A stretch of DNA of 64,000 bases from Metallyticus violacea. Taxonomy: Eukaryota > Arthropoda > Insecta > Mantodea > Metallyticidae. The DNA is taken from the NCBI GenBank assembly GCA_030762175.1, contig JAUJEO010000019.1:2858001-2922000 (forward strand), read 5' to 3'. Below the pieces are notes generated by a model. It saw only the letters and a program-made list of their open reading frames with translations. It did no database searches and was not told the origin of the DNA. Both the position numbers and the translations under genes were made by a program. This document shows positions 24,586-38,816 of this stretch, piece by piece (the stretch's first letter is position 1; each line of letters begins with the position of its first letter).

Positions 24586-26381
24586 CTTTTCAAATTTCTT
24601 TGCGCATAATATGCTTCTCTGAGTCTATCAAACTAGTATAATGAAAGAGAACAAGTTATCTCAAACAAGAACGGAAAAAAAGTGATTCTAACGAAGTTTC
24701 CAAACTTCGAAAAAATTTTTTTTTCTTTTCGAGATTCTTTGCGCATAATATGCTTATCTGAGGCTATCAAACTGTATAATGAAAGAGAACTAGTTATCTC
24801 AAATAAGAACGGAAAAAAAGTGATTCAAACGAAGTTTCCAAACTTCGAAAAAAAATTTTTTTCTTTTCGAGATTCTGTGCGCATAATATGCTTCTCTGAG
24901 GCTATCAAACTGTATAATGAAAGAGAACTAGTTATCTCAAATAAGAACGGAAAAAAGTGAATTAAAATACGTTTCAAAACTTCGAAAAATTTTTTTTTCT
25001 TTTCGAGATTCTTTGCGCATAATATGCTTTACTGAGGCTATCGAAATAGTATAATGAAAGAGAACCAGTTATCTCAAATAAGAACGGAAAACAGTGATTC
25101 AAACGACGTTTCCAAACTTCGAAAAAAAATTTTTTTCTTTTCGAGATTCTTTGCGCATAATATGCTTTACTGAGGCTATCAAACTAGTATAATGAAAGAG
25201 AACCAGTTATCTCAAATAAGAACGGAAAAAAGTGATTCTAACGAAGTTTCCAAACTTAGAAAAAATTTTTTTTTCTTTTCGAGATTCTTTGCGCATAATA
25301 TGCTTTACAGAGGCTATCAAACTAGTATAATGAAAGAGAACCATTTATCTCAAATAATAACGGAAAAAAAGTGATTCAAACGAAGTTTCCAAACTTCGAA
25401 AAAAAATTTTTTTCTTTTCGAGATTCTTTGCGCATAGTATGCTTTTCTGAGGCTATCAAACTAGTATAATGAAAGAGAACCAGTTATCTCAAATAAGAAC
25501 CGAAAAAAGTGATTCTAACGAAGTTTCCAAACTTCGAAAAAATTTTTTTTTCTTTTCGAGATTCTTTGCGCATAATATGCTTTACTGAGGCTATCAAACT
25601 AGCATAATGAAAGAGAACCAGTTATCTCAAATAAGAACGGAAAAAAAGTGATTCTAACGAAGTTTCCAAACTTCGAAAAATTTTTTTTTTCTTTTCGAGA
25701 TTCTTTGCGCATAATATGCTTTTCTGAGGCTATGAAACCAGTGTAATGAAAGAGAACCAGTTAGCTCAAATAAGAACGGAAAAAAAGTGATTCTAACGAA
25801 GTTTCCAAACTTCGAAAAAAATTTGTCTTCTTTTCGAGATTCTTTGCGCATAATATGCTTCTCTGAGTCTATCAAACTAGTATAATGAAAGAGAACAAGT
25901 TATCTCAAACAAGAACGGAAAAAAAGTGATTCCAACGAAGTTTCCAAACTTCGAAAAAAAATTTTTTTCTTTTCGAGATTCTGTGCGCATAATATGCTTC
26001 TCTGAGGCTATCAAACTGTATAATGAAAGAGAACTAGTTATCTCAAATAAGAACGGAAAAAAGTGAATTAAAAGACGTTTCCAAACTTCGAAAAAATTTT
26101 TTTTCTTTTCGAGATTCTTTGCGCATAATATGCTTTACTGAGGCTATCGAAATAGTATAATGAAAGAGAACCAGTTATCTCAAATAAGAACGGAAAACAG
26201 TGATTCAAACGACGTTTCCAAACTTCGAAAAAAAATTTTTTTCTTTTCGAGATTCTTTGCGCATAGTATGCTCTTCTGAGGCTATCAAACTAGTATAATG
26301 AAAGAGAACCAGTTATCTCAAATAAGAACGGAAAAAAAGAGATTCTAACGAAGTTTCCAAACTTCGAAAAAAATTTTTCTT
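24586..26381. repeat. Segment B unit 2 (1,796 bp, 13 monomers)
   Basis: This is the shortest unit carrying the full early part of the series: GAGTCTATC with GAACAAGTT, CTTATCTGAGG, GATTCTGTGCGC, GAATTAAAATACG, CTATCGAAATAG, CCATTTATCTCAAATAATAAC, AAGAACCGAAAA, CAAACTAGCATAATG and CCAGTGTAATG. It lacks the GAGTTTCTTTGAGC part. It shares the private change ATTTGTCTTC (25,821) with the next unit (27,617), 1,796 bp away, so the two are a direct recent duplication. Confidence 0.85.
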
Positions 26382-29005
26382 CTTTTCAAATTTCTTTGCG
26401 CATAATATGCTTCTCTGAGTCTATCAAACTAGTATAATGAAAGAGAACAAGTTATCTCAAACAAGAACGGAAAAAAAGTGATTCTAACGAAGTTTCCAAA
26501 CTTCGAAAAAATTTTTTTTTCTTTTCGAGATTCTTTGCGCATAATATGCTTATCTGAGGCTATCAAACTGTATAATGAAAGAGAACTAGTTATCTCAAAT
26601 AAGAACGGAAAAAAAGTGATTCAAACGAAGTTTCCAAACTTCGAAAAAAAATTTTTTTCTTTTCGAGATTCTGTGCGCATAATATGCTTCTCTGAGGCTA
26701 TCAAACTGTATAATGAAAGAGAACTAGTTATCTCAAATAAGAACGGAAAAAAGTGAATTAAAATACGTTTCAAAACTTCGAAAAAATTTTTTTTCTTTTC
26801 GAGATTCTTTGCGCATAATATGCTTTACTGAGGCTATCGAAATAGTATAATGAAAGAGAACCAGTTATCTCAAATAAGAACGGAAAACAGTGATTCAAAC
26901 GACGTTTCCAAACTTCGAAAAAAAATTTTTTTCTTTTCGAGATTCTTTGCGCATAATATGCTTTACTGAGGCTATCAAACTAGTATAATGAAAGAGAACC
27001 AGTTATCTCAAATAAGAACGGAAAAAAGTGATTCTAACGAAGTTTCCAAACTTAGAAAAAATTTTTTTTTCTTTTCGAGATTCTTTGCGCATAATATGCT
27101 TTACAGAGGCTATCAAACTAGTATAATGAAAGAGAACCATTTATCTCAAATAATAACGGAAAAAAAGTGATTCAAACGAAGTTTCCAAACTTCGAAAAAA
27201 AATTTTTTTCTTTTCGAGATTCTTTGCGCATAGTATGCTTTTCTGAGGCTATCAAACTAGTATAATGAAAGAGAACCAGTTATCTCAAATAAGAACCGAA
27301 AAAAGTGATTCTAACGAAGTTTCCAAACTTCGAAAAAATTTTTTTTTCTTTTCGAGATTCTTTGCGCATAATATGCTTTACTGAGGCTATCAAACTAGCA
27401 TAATGAAAGAGAACCAGTTATCTCAAATAAGAACGGAAAAAAAGTGATTCTAACGAAGTTTCCAAACTTCGAAAAATTTTTTTTTTCTTTTCGAGATTCT
27501 TTGCGCATAATATGCTTTTCTGAGGCTATGAAACCAGTGTAATGAAAGAGAACCAGTTAGCTCAAATAAGAACGGAAAAAAAGTGATTCTAACGAAGTTT
27601 CCAAACTTCGAAAAAAATTTGTCTTCTTTTCGAGATTCTTTGCGCATAATATGCTTCTCTGAGTCTATCAAACTAGTATAATGAAAGAGAACAAGTTATC
27701 TCAAACAAGAACGGAAAAAAAGTGATTCTAACGAAGTTTCCAAACTTCGAAAAAAAATTTTTTTCTTTTCGAGATTCTGTGCGCATAATATGCTTCTCTG
27801 AGGCTATCAAACTGTATAATGAAAGAGAACTAGTTATCTCAAATAAGAACGGAAAAAAGTGAATTAAAAGACGTTTCCAAACTTCGAAAAAATTTTTTTT
27901 CTTTTCGAGATTCTTTGCGCATAATATGCTTTACTGAGGCTATCGAAATAGTATAATGAAAGAGAACCAGTTATCTCAAATAAGAACGGAAAACAGTGAT
28001 TCAAACGACGTTTCCAAACTTCGAAAAAAAATTTTTTTCTTTTCGAGATTCTTTGCGCATAATATGCTTTACTGAGGCTATCAAACTAGTATAATGAAAG
28101 AGAACCAGTTATCTCTAATAAGAACGGAAAAAAGTGATTCTAACGAAGTTTCCAAACTTCGAAAAAATTTTTTTTTCTTTTCGAGTTTCTTTGAGCATAA
28201 TATGCTTTTCTGAGGCTATCAAACTAGTATAATGAAAGAGAACCAGTTATCTCAAATAAGAACGGAAAAAAGTGATTTTAACGAAGTTTCCAAACTTCGA
28301 AAAAAAATTTTCTTCTTTTCGAGATTCTTTGCGCATAATATGCTTTACTGAGGCTATTAAACTAGTATAATGAAAGAGAACCAGTTAGCTCAAATAAGAA
28401 CGGAAAAAAAGTGATTCTAACGAAGTTTCCAAACTTCAAAAAAAATTTTTTTTCTTTTCGAGATTCTTTGCGCATAAAATGCTTCTTTGAGGCTATCAAA
28501 CTAGTATAATGAAAGAGAACCAGTTATCTCAAATAAGAACGGAAAAAAGTGATTTAAACGACGTTTCCAAACTTCGAAAAAATTTTTTTTCTTTTCGAGA
28601 TTCTTTGCGCATAATATGCTTTACTGAGGCTATCAAACTAGTATAATGAAAGAAAACCAGTTATCTCAAATAAGAACGGAAAAAAGTGATTCAAACGACG
28701 TTTCCAAACTTCGAAAAAAAATTTTTTTCTTTTCGAGATTCTTTGCGCATAATATGCTTCTCTGAGGCTATCAAACTAGTATAATGAAAGAGAACCAGTT
28801 ATCTCAAATAAGAACGGAAAAAAGTGATTCAAACGACGTTTCCAAACTTCGAAAAAAAATTTTTTTCTTTTCGAGATTCTTTGCGCATAGTATGCTCTTC
28901 TGAGGCTATCAAACTAGTATAATGAAAGAGAACCAGTTATCTCAAATAAGAACGGAAAAAAAGAGATTCTAACGAAGTTTCCAAACTTCGAAAAAAATTT
29001 TTCTT
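26382..29005. repeat. Segment B unit 3 (2,624 bp, 19 monomers)
   Basis: The first 13 monomers are almost identical to the preceding unit, differing at single bases such as GATTCTAACG here against GATTCCAACG near 25,930. Six more monomers follow, with GAGTTTCTTTGAGC at 28,183, GATTTTAACG, CTATTAAACTAG and ATAAAATGCTTCTTTG. Confidence 0.85.
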
Positions 29006-29695
29006 CTTTTCAAATTTCTTTGCGCATAATATGCTTCTCTGAGTCTATCAAACTAGTATAATGAAAGAGAACAAGTTATCTCAAACAAGAACGGAAAAAA
29101 AGTGATTCTAACGAAGTTTCCAAACTTCGAAAAAATTTTTTTTTCTTTTCGAGATTCTTTGCGCATAATATGCTTATCTGAGGCTATCAAACTGTATAAT
29201 GAAAGAGAACTAGTTATCTCAAATAAGAACGGAAAAAAAGTGATTCAAACGAAGTTTCCAAACTTCGAAAAAAAATTTTTTTCTTTTCGAGATTCTGTGC
29301 GCATAATATGCTTCTCTGAGGCTATCAAACTGTATAATGAAAGAGAACTAGTTATCTCAAATAAGAACGGAAAAAAGTGAATTAAAATACGTTTCAAAAC
29401 TTCGAAAAAATTTTTTTTCTTTTCGAGATTCTTTGCGCATAATATGCTTTACTGAGGCTATCGAAATAGTATAATGAAAGAGAACCAGTTATCTCAAATA
29501 AGAACGGAAAAAAGTGATTCAAACGACGTTTCCAAACTTCGAAAAAAAATTTTTTTCTTTTCGAGATTCTTTGCGCATAGTATGCTCTTCTGAGGCTATC
29601 AAACTAGTATAATGAAAGAGAACCAGTTATCTCAAATAAGAACGGAAAAAAAGAGATTCTAACGAAGTTTCCAAACTTCGAAAAAAATTTTTCTT
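29006..29695. repeat. Segment B unit 4: 690-bp (5-monomer) tandem duplication
   Basis: The anchor recurs after only 690 bp, and GCATAGTATGCTCTTC at 28,886 and 29,575 shows the same offset. The junction monomer near 29,465-29,510 begins like the CTATCGAAATAG monomer but ends with A6-GTGATTC in place of AAAACAGTGATTC. It is therefore a fusion produced by unequal exchange between non-allelic monomers. Confidence 0.85.
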
Positions 29696-32600
29696 CTTTT
29701 CAAATTTCTTTGCGCATAATATGCTTCTCTGAGTCTATCAAACTAGTATAATGAAAGAGAACAAGTTATCTCAAACAAGAACGGAAAAAAAGTGATTCTA
29801 ACGAAGTTTCCAAACTTCGAAAAAATTTTTTTTTCTTTTCGAGATTCTTTGCGCATAATATGCTTATCTGAGGCTATCAAACTGTATAATGAAAGAGAAC
29901 TAGTTATCTCAAATAAGAACGGAAAAAAAGTGATTCAAACGAAGTTTCCAAACTTCGAAAAAAAATTTTTTTCTTTTCGAGATTCTGTGCGCATAATATG
30001 CTTCTCTGAGGCTATCAAACTGTATAATGAAAGAGAACTAGTTATCTCAAATAAGAACGGAAAAAAGTGAATTAAAATACGTTTCAAAACTTCGAAAAAA
30101 TTTTTTTTCTTTTCGAGATTCTTTGCGCATAATATGCTTTACTGAGGCTATCGAAATAGTATAATGAAAGAGAACCAGTTATCTCAAATAAGAACGGAAA
30201 ACAGTGATTCAAACGACGTTTCCAAACTTCGAAAAAAAATTTTTTTCTTTTCGAGATTCTTTGCGCATAATATGCTTTACTGAGGCTATCAAACTAGTAT
30301 AATGAAAGAGAACCAGTTATCTCAAATAATAACGGAAAAAAAGTGATTCAAACGAAGTTTCCAAACTTCGAAAAAAAATTTTTTTTTTTTCGAGATTCTT
30401 TGCGCATAGTATGCTTTTCTGAGGCTATCAAACTAGTATAATGAAAGAGAACCAGTTATCTCAAATAAGAACCGAAAAAAGTGATTCTAACGAAGTTTCC
30501 AAACTTCGAAAAAATTTTTTTTTCTTTTCGAGATTCTTTGCGCATAATATGCTTTACTGAGGCTATCAAACTAGCATAATGAAAGAGAACCAGTTATCTC
30601 AAATAAGAACGGAAAAAAAGTGATTCTAACGAAGTTTCCAAACTTCGAAAAATTTTTTTTTTCTTTTCGAGATTCTTTGCGCATAATATGCTTTTCTGAG
30701 GCTATGAAACCAGTGTAATGAAAGAGAACCAGTTATCTCAAATAAGAACGGAAAAAAAGTGATTCTAACGAAGTTTCCAAACTTCGAAAAAAATTTTTCT
30801 TCTTTTCGAGATTCTTTGCGCATAATATGCTTCTCTGAGTCTATCAAACTAGTATAATGAAAGAGAACAAGTTATCTCAAACAAGAACGGAAAAAAAGTG
30901 ATTCTAACGAAGTTTCCAAACTTCGAAAAAAAATTTTTTTCTTTTCGAGATTCTGTGCGCATAATATGCTTCTCTGAGGCTATCAAACTGTATAATGAAA
31001 GAGAACTAGTTATCTCAAATAAGAACGGAAAAAAGTGAATTAAAAGACGTTTCCAAACTTCGAAAAAATTTTTTTTCTTTTCGAGATTCTTTGCGCATAA
31101 TATGCTTTACTGAGGCTATCGAAATAGTATAATGAAAGAGAACCAGTTATCTCAAATAAGAACGGAAAACAGTGATTCAAACGACGTTTCCAAACTTCGA
31201 AAAAAAATTTTTTTCTTTTCGAGATTCTTTGCGCATAATATGCTTTACTGAGGCTATCAAACTAGTATAATGAAAGAGAACCAGTTATCTCAAATAAGAA
31301 CGGAAAAAAGTGATTCTAACGAAGTTTCCAAACTTCGAAAAAATTTTTTTTTCTTTTCGAGTTTCTTTGAGCATAATATGCTTTTCTGAGGCTATCAAAC
31401 TAGTATAATGAAAGAGAACCAGTTATCATAAATAAGAACGGAAAAAAGTGATTTTAACGAAGTTTCCAAACTTCGAAAAAAAATTTTTTTCTTTTCGAGA
31501 TTCTTTGCGCATAGTATGCTTTTCTGAGGCTATCAAACTAGTATAATGAAAGAGAACCAGTTATCTCAAATAAGAACCGAAAAAAGTGATTCTAACGAAG
31601 TTTCCAAACTTCGAAAAAATTTTTTTTTCTTTTCGAGATTCTTTGCGCATAATATGCTTTTCTGAGGCTATGAAACCAGTATAATGAAAGAGAACCAGTT
31701 AGCTCAAATAAGAACGGAAAAAAAGTGATTTTAACGAAGTTTCCAAACTTCAAAAAAAATTTTTTTTCTTTTCGAGATTCTTTGCGCATAAAATGCTTCT
31801 CTGAGGCTATCAAACTAGTATAATGAAAGAGAACCAGTTATCTCAAACAAGAACGGAAAAAAAGTGATTTAAACGAAGATTCCAAACTTCGAAAAAAATT
31901 TTTCTTCTTTTCGAGATTCTTTGCGCATAATATGCTTCTCTGAGGCTATCAAACTAGTATAATGAAAGAGAACCAGTTATCTCAAATAAGAACGGAAAAA
32001 AAGTGATTTAAACGAAGATTCCAAACTTCGAAAAAAATTTTTCTTCTTTTCGAGATTCTTTGCGCATAATATGCTTTTCTGAGGCTATCAAACTAGTATA
32101 ATGAAAGAGAACCAGTTATCTCAAATAAGAAAGGAAAAAAGTGATTCAAACGACGTTTCCAAACTTCGAAAAAATTTTTTTTCCTTTTCGAGATTTTTTG
32201 CGCATAATATGCTTTACTGAGGCTATCAAACTAGTATAATGAAAGAGAACCAGTTATCTCAAATAAGAACGGAAAAAAAGAGATTCTAACGAAGTTTCCA
32301 AACTTCGAAAAAAATTTTTCTTCTTTTCGAGATTCTTTGCGCATAATATGCTTCTCTGAGTCTATCAAACTAGTATAATGAAAGAGAACAAGTTATCTCA
32401 AACAAGAACGGAAAAAAAGTGATTCTAACGAAGTTTCCAAACTTCGAAAAAAAATTTTTTTCTTTTCGAGATTCTGTGCGCATAATATGCTTCTCTGAGG
32501 CTATCAAACTGTATAATGAAAGAGAACTAATTATCTCAAATAAGAACGGAAAAAAGTGAATTAAAAGACGTTTCCAAACTTCGAAAAAATTTTTTTTCTT

Positions 32601-33977
32601 TTCGAGATTCTTTGCGCATAATATGCTTTACTGAGGCTATCGAAATAGTATAATGAAAGAGAACCAGTTATCTCAAATAAGAACGGAAAACAGTGATTCA
32701 AACGACGTTTCCAAACTTCGAAAAAAAATTTTTTTCTTTTCGAGATTCTTTGCGCATAATATGCTTTACTGAGGCTATCAAACTAGTATAATGAAAGAGA
32801 ACCAGTTATCTCAAATAAGAACGGAAAAAAGTGATTCTAACGAAGTTTCCAAACTTCGAAAAAATTTTTTTTTCTTTTCGAGTTTCTTTGAGCATAATAT
32901 GCTTTTCTGAGGCTATCAAACTAGTATAATGAAAGAGAACCAGTTATCTCAAATAAGAACGGAAAAAAGTGATTTTAACGAAGTTTCCAAACTTCGAAAA
33001 AAAATTTTCTTCTTTTCGAGATTCTTTGCGCATAATATGCTTTACTGAGGCTATTAAACTAGTATAATGAAAGAGAACCAGTTAGCTCAAATAAGAACGA
33101 AAAAAAGTGATTCTAACGAAGTTTCCAAACTTCAAAAAAAATTTTTTTTCTTTTCGAGATTCTTTGCGCATAAAATGCTTCTCTGAGGCTATCAAACTAG
33201 TATAATGAAAGAGAACCAGTTATCTCAAACAAGAACGGAAAAAAAGTGATTTAAACGAAGTTTCCAAACTTCGAAAAAAATTTTTCTTCTTTTCGAGATT
33301 CTTTGCGCATAATATGCTTTTCTGAGGCTATCAAACTAGTATAATGAAAGAGAACCAGTTATCTCAAATAAGAACGGAAAAACGTGATTCTAACGAAGTT
33401 TCCAAACTTCGAAAAAAATTTTTTTTCTTTTCGAGATTCTTTTCGCATAATATGCTTTTCTGAGGCTATCAAACTGTATAATGAAAGAGAACTATTTATC
33501 TCAAATAAGAACGGAAAAAAGTGATTCTAACGACGTTTCCAAACTTCGAAAAAAATTTTTTTCTTTTCTAGATTCTTTGCGCATAATATGATTTACTGAG
33601 GCTATCAAACTAGTATAATGAAAGAGAACCAGTTATCTCAAATAAGAACGGAAAAAAGTGATTCAAACGACGTTTCCAAACTTCGAAAAAAAATTTTTTT
33701 CTTTTCGAGATTCTTTGCGCATAATATGCTTCTCTGAGGCTATCAAACTAGTATAATGAAAGAGAACCAGTTATCTCAAATAAGAACGGAAAAAAGTGAT
33801 TCAAACGACGTTTCCAAACTTCGAAAAAAAAATTTTTTCTTTTCGAGATTCTTTGCGCATAGTATGCTCTTCTGAGGCTATCAAACTAGTATAATGAAAG
33901 AGAACCAGTTATCTCAAATAAGAACGGAAAAAAAGAGATTCTAACGAAGTTTCCAAACTTCGAAAAAAATTTTTCTT
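29696..33977. repeat. Segment B unit 5 (4,282 bp, 31 monomers)
   Basis: It carries two GAGTTTCTTTGAGC variants (31,359 and 32,880, 1,521 bp or 11 monomers apart). Near 30,302-30,340 the expected pair CAGTTATCTCAAATAAG and CATTTATCTCAAATAATAA is replaced by one hybrid, CAGTTATCTCAAATAATAA, which marks loss of one monomer. The T block near 30,382 is an uninterrupted T-run lacking its usual C. Confidence 0.8.
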
Positions 33978-36900
33978 CTTTTCAAATTTCTTTGCGCATA
34001 ATATGCTTCTCTGAGTCTATCAAACTAGTATAATGAAAGAGAACAAGTTATCTCAAACAAGAACGGAAAAAAAGTGATTCTAACGAAGTTTCCAAACTTC
34101 GAAAAAATTTTTTTTTCTTTTCGAGATTCTTTGCGCATAATATGCTTATCTGAGGCTATCAAACTGTATAATGAAAGAGAACTAGTTATCTCAAATAAGA
34201 ACGGAAAAAAAGTGATTCAAACGAAGTTTCCAAACTTCGAAAAAAAATTTTTTTCTTTTCGAGATTCTGTGCGCATAATATGCTTCTCTGAGGCTATCAA
34301 ACTGTATAATGAAAGAGAACTAGTTATCTCAAATAAGAACGGAAAAAAGTGAATTAAAAGACGTTTCAAAACTTCGAAAAAATTTTTTTTCTTTTCGAGA
34401 TTCTTTGCGCATAATATGCTTTACTGAGGCTATCGAAATAGTATAATGAAAGAGAACCAGTTATCTCAAATAAGAACGGAAAACAGTGATTCAAACGACG
34501 TTTCCAAACTTCGAAAAAAAATTTTTTTCTTTTCGAGATTCTTTGCGCATAATATGCTTTACTGAGGCTATCAAACTAGTATAATGAAAGAGAACCAGTT
34601 ATCTCAAATAAGAACGGAAAAAAGTGATTCTAACGAAGTTTCCAAACTTAGAAAAAATTTTTTTTTCTTTTCGAGATTCTTTGCGCATAATATGCTTTAC
34701 AGAGGCTATCAAACTAGTATAATGAAAGAGAACCATTTATCTCAAATAATAACGGAAAAAAAGTGATTCAAACGAAGTTTCCAAACTTCGAAAAAAAATT
34801 TTTTTCTTTTCGAGATTCTTTGCGCATAGTATGCTTTTCTGAGGCTATCAAACTAGTATAATGAATGAGAACCAGTTATCTCAAATAAGAACCGAAAAAA
34901 GTGATTCTAACGAAGTTTCCAAACTTCGAAAAAATTTTTTTTTCTTTTCGAGATTCTTTGCGCATAATATGCTTTACTGAGGCTATCAAACTAGCATAAT
35001 GAAAGAGAACCAGTTATCTCAAATAAGAACGGAAAAAAAGTGATTCTAATGAAGTTTCCAAACTTCGAAAAATTTTTTTTTTCTTTTCGAGATTCTTTGC
35101 GCATAATATGCTTTTCTGAGGCTATGAAACCAGTGTAATGAAAGAGAACCAGTTAGCTCAAATAAGAACGGAAAAAAGTGATTCTAACGAAGTTTCCAAA
35201 CTTCAAAAAAAATTTTTTTTCTTTTCGAGATTCTTTGCGCATAAAATGCTTCTCTGAGGCTATCAAACTAGTATAATGAAAGAGAACCAGTTATCTCAAA
35301 CAAGAACGGAAAAAAAGTGATTTAAACGAAGTTTCCAAACTTCGAAAAAAATTTTTCTTCTTTTCGAGATTCTTTGCGCATAATATGCTTTTCTGAGGCT
35401 ATCAAACTAGTATAATGAAAGAGAACCAGTTATCTCAAATAAGAAAGGAAAAAAGTGATTCAAACGACGTTTCCAAACTTCGAAAAAATTTTTTTTTCTT
35501 TTCGAGATTTTTTGCGCATAATATGCTTTACTGAGGCTATCAAACTAGTATAATGAAAGAGAACCAGTTATCTCAAATAAGAACGGAAAAAAAGAGATTC
35601 TAACGAAGTTTCCAAACTTCGAAAAAAATTTTTCTTCTTTTCGAGATTCTTTGCGCATAATATGCTTCTCTGAGTCTATCAAACTAGTATAATGAAAGAG
35701 AACAAGTTATCTCAAACAAGAACGGAAAAAAAGTGATTCTAACGAAGTTTCCAAACTTCGAAAAAAAATTTTTTTCTTTTCGAGATTCTGTGCGCATAAT
35801 ATGCTTCTCTGAGGCTATCGAAATAGTATAATGAAAGAGAACCAGTTATCTCAAATAAGAACGGAAAACAGTGATTCAAACGACGTTTCCAAACTTCGAA
35901 AAAAAATTTTTTTCTTTTCGAGATTCTTTGCGCATAATATGCTTTACTGAGGCTATCAAACTAGTATAATGAAAGAGAACCAGTTATCTCAAATAAGAAC
36001 GGAAAAAAGTGATTCTAACGAAGTTTCCAAACTTCGAAAAAATTTTTTTTTCTTTTCGAGTTTCTTTGAGCATAATATGCTTTTCTGAGGCTATCAAACT
36101 AGTATAATGAAAGAGAACCAGTTATCTCAAATAAGAACGGAAAAAAGTGATTTTAACGAAGTTTCCAAACTTCGAAAAAAAATTTTCTTCTTTTCGAGAT
36201 TCTTTGCGCATAATATGCTTTACTGAGGCTATTAAACTAGTATAATGAAAGAGAACCAGTTAGCTCAAATAAGAACGGAAAAAAAGTGATTTAAACGAAG
36301 TTTCCAAACTTCGAAAAAAATTTTTCTTCTTTTCGAGATTCTTTGCGCATAATATGCTTTTCTGAGGCTATCAAACTAGCATAATGAAAGAGAACCAGTT
36401 ATCTAAAATAAGAACGGAAAAAAAGTGATTCTAACGAAGTTTCCAAACTTCGAAAAAATTTTTTTTTCTTTTCGAGATTCTTTGCGCATAATATGCTTTT
36501 CTGAGGCTATCAAACCAGTATAATGAAAGAGAACCAGTTAGCTCAAATAAGAACGGAAAAAAAGTGATTCTAACGAAGTTTCCAAACTTCAAAAAAAATT
36601 TTTTTTCTTTTCGAGATTCTTTGCGCATAAAATGCTTCTATGAGGCTATCAAACTAGTATAATGAAAGAGAACCAGTTATCTCAAATAAGAACGGAAAAA
36701 AAGTGATTTAAACGAAGTTTCCAAACTTCGAAAAAAATTTTTCTTCTTTTCGAGATTCTTTGCGCATAATATGCTTTTCTGAGGCTATCAAACTAGTATA
36801 ATGAAAGAGAACCAGTTATCTCAAATAAGAAAGGAAAAAAGTGATTCAAACGACGTTTCCAAACTTCGAAAAAATTTTTTTTTCTTTTCGAGATTTTTTG

Positions 36901-38816
36901 CGCATAATATGCTTTACTGAGGCTATCAAACTAGTATAATGAAAGAGAACCAGTTATCTCAAATAAGAACGGAAAAAAAGAGATTCTAACGAAGTTTCCA
37001 AACTTCGAAAAAAATTTTTCTTCTTTTCGAGATTCTTTGCGCATAATATGCTTCTCTGAGTCTATCAAACTAGTATAATGAAAGAGAACAAGTTATCTCA
37101 AACAAGAACGGAAAAAAAGTGATTCTAACGAAGTTTGCAAACTTCGAAAAAAAATTTTTTTCTTTTCGAGATTCTGTGCGCATAATATGCTTCTCTGAGG
37201 CTATCAAACTGTATAATGAAAGAGAACTAATTATCTCAAATAAGAACGGAAAAAAGTGAATTAAAAGACGTTTCCAAACTTCGAAAAATTTTTTTTTCTT
37301 TTCGAGATTCTTTGCGCATAATATGCTTTACTGAGGCTATCGAAATAGTATAATGAAAGAGAACCAGTTATCTCAAATAAGAACGGAAAACAGTGATTCA
37401 AACGACGTTTCCAAACTTCGAAAAAAAATTTTTTTCTTTTCGAGATTCTTTGCGCATAATATGCTTTACTGAGGCTATCAAACTAGTATAATGAAAGAGA
37501 ACCAGTTATCTCAAATAAGAACGGAAAAAAGTGATTCTAACGAAGTTTCCAAACTTCGAAAAAATTTTTTTTTCTTTTCGAGTTTCTTTGAGCATAATAT
37601 GCTTTTCTGAGGCTATCAAACTAGTATAATGAAAGAGAACCAGTTATCTCAAATAAGAACGGAAAAAAGTGATTTTAACGAAGTTTCCAAACTTCGAAAA
37701 AAAATTTTCTTCTTTTCGAGATTCTTTGCGCATAATATGCTTTACTGAGGCTATTAAACTAGTATAATGAAAGAGAACCAGTTAGCTCAAATAAGAACGG
37801 AAAAAAAGTGATTCTAACGAAGTTTCCAAACTTCAAAAAAAATTTTTTTTCTTTTCGAGATTCTTTGCGCATAAAATGCTTCTCTGAGGCTATCAAACTA
37901 GTATAATGAAAGAGAACCAGTTATCTCAAACAAGAACGGAAAAAAAGTGATTTAAACGAAGTTTCCAAACTTCGAAAAAAATTTTTCTTCTTTTCGAGAT
38001 TCTTTGCGCATAATATGCTTTTCTGAGGCTATCAAACTAGTATAATGAAAGAGAACCAGTTATCTCAAATAAGAACGGAAAAACGTGATTCTAACGAAGT
38101 TTCCAAACTTCGAAAAAAATTTTTTTTCTTTTCGAGATTCTTTTCGCATAATATGCTTTTCTGAGGCTATCAAACTGTATAATGAAAGAGAACTATTTAT
38201 CTCAAATAAGAACGGAAAAAAGTGATTCTAACGACGTTTCCAAACTTCGAAAAAAATGTTTTTTCTTTTCGAGATTCTTTGCGCATAATATGCTTTTCTG
38301 ATGCTATCAAACTACTATAATGAAAGAGAACCAGTTATCTCAAATAAGAACGGAAAAAAGTGATTTAAACGACGTTTCCAAACTTCGAAAAAATTTTTTT
38401 TCTTTTCGAGATTCTTTGCGCATAATATGCTTTACTGAGGCTATCAAACTAGTATAATGAAAGAGAACCAGTTATCTCAAATAAGAACGGAAAAAAGTGA
38501 TTCAAACGACGTTTCCAAACTTCGAAAAAAAATTTTTTTCTTTTCGAGATTCTTTGCGCATAATATGCTTCTCTGAGGCTATCAAACTAGTATAATGAAA
38601 GAGAACCAGTTATCTCAAATAAGAACGGAAAAAAGTGATTCAAACGACGTTTCCAAACTTCGAAAAAAAATTTTTTTCTTTTCGGGATTCTTTGCGCATA
38701 GTATGCTCTTCTGAGGCTATCAAACTAGTATAATGAAAGAGAACCAGTTATCTCAAATAAGAACGGAAAAGAAGAGATTCTAACGAAGTTTCCAAACTTC
38801 GAAAAAAATTTTTCTT
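33978..38816. repeat. Segment B unit 6 (4,839 bp, 35 monomers)
   Basis: This is the longest unit between anchors. It again has two GAGTTTCTTTGAGC variants (36,058 and 37,580, 1,522 bp apart), repeating the arrangement in the preceding unit at 4,699-4,700 bp, or 34 monomers. The pair supports a true higher-order repeat of 34-35 monomers in this part of the array. Confidence 0.8.

Noticed and set aside
24682..24960. 92-codon plus-strand frame repeated in nearly identical form at nine further positions (for example 26,478, 29,102, 34,074, 48,996)
   Set aside because: It is the satellite read through two monomers. It opens only where the AG deletion removes the stop in ACTAGTATAATG, and its peptide simply repeats with a period of about 46 residues.
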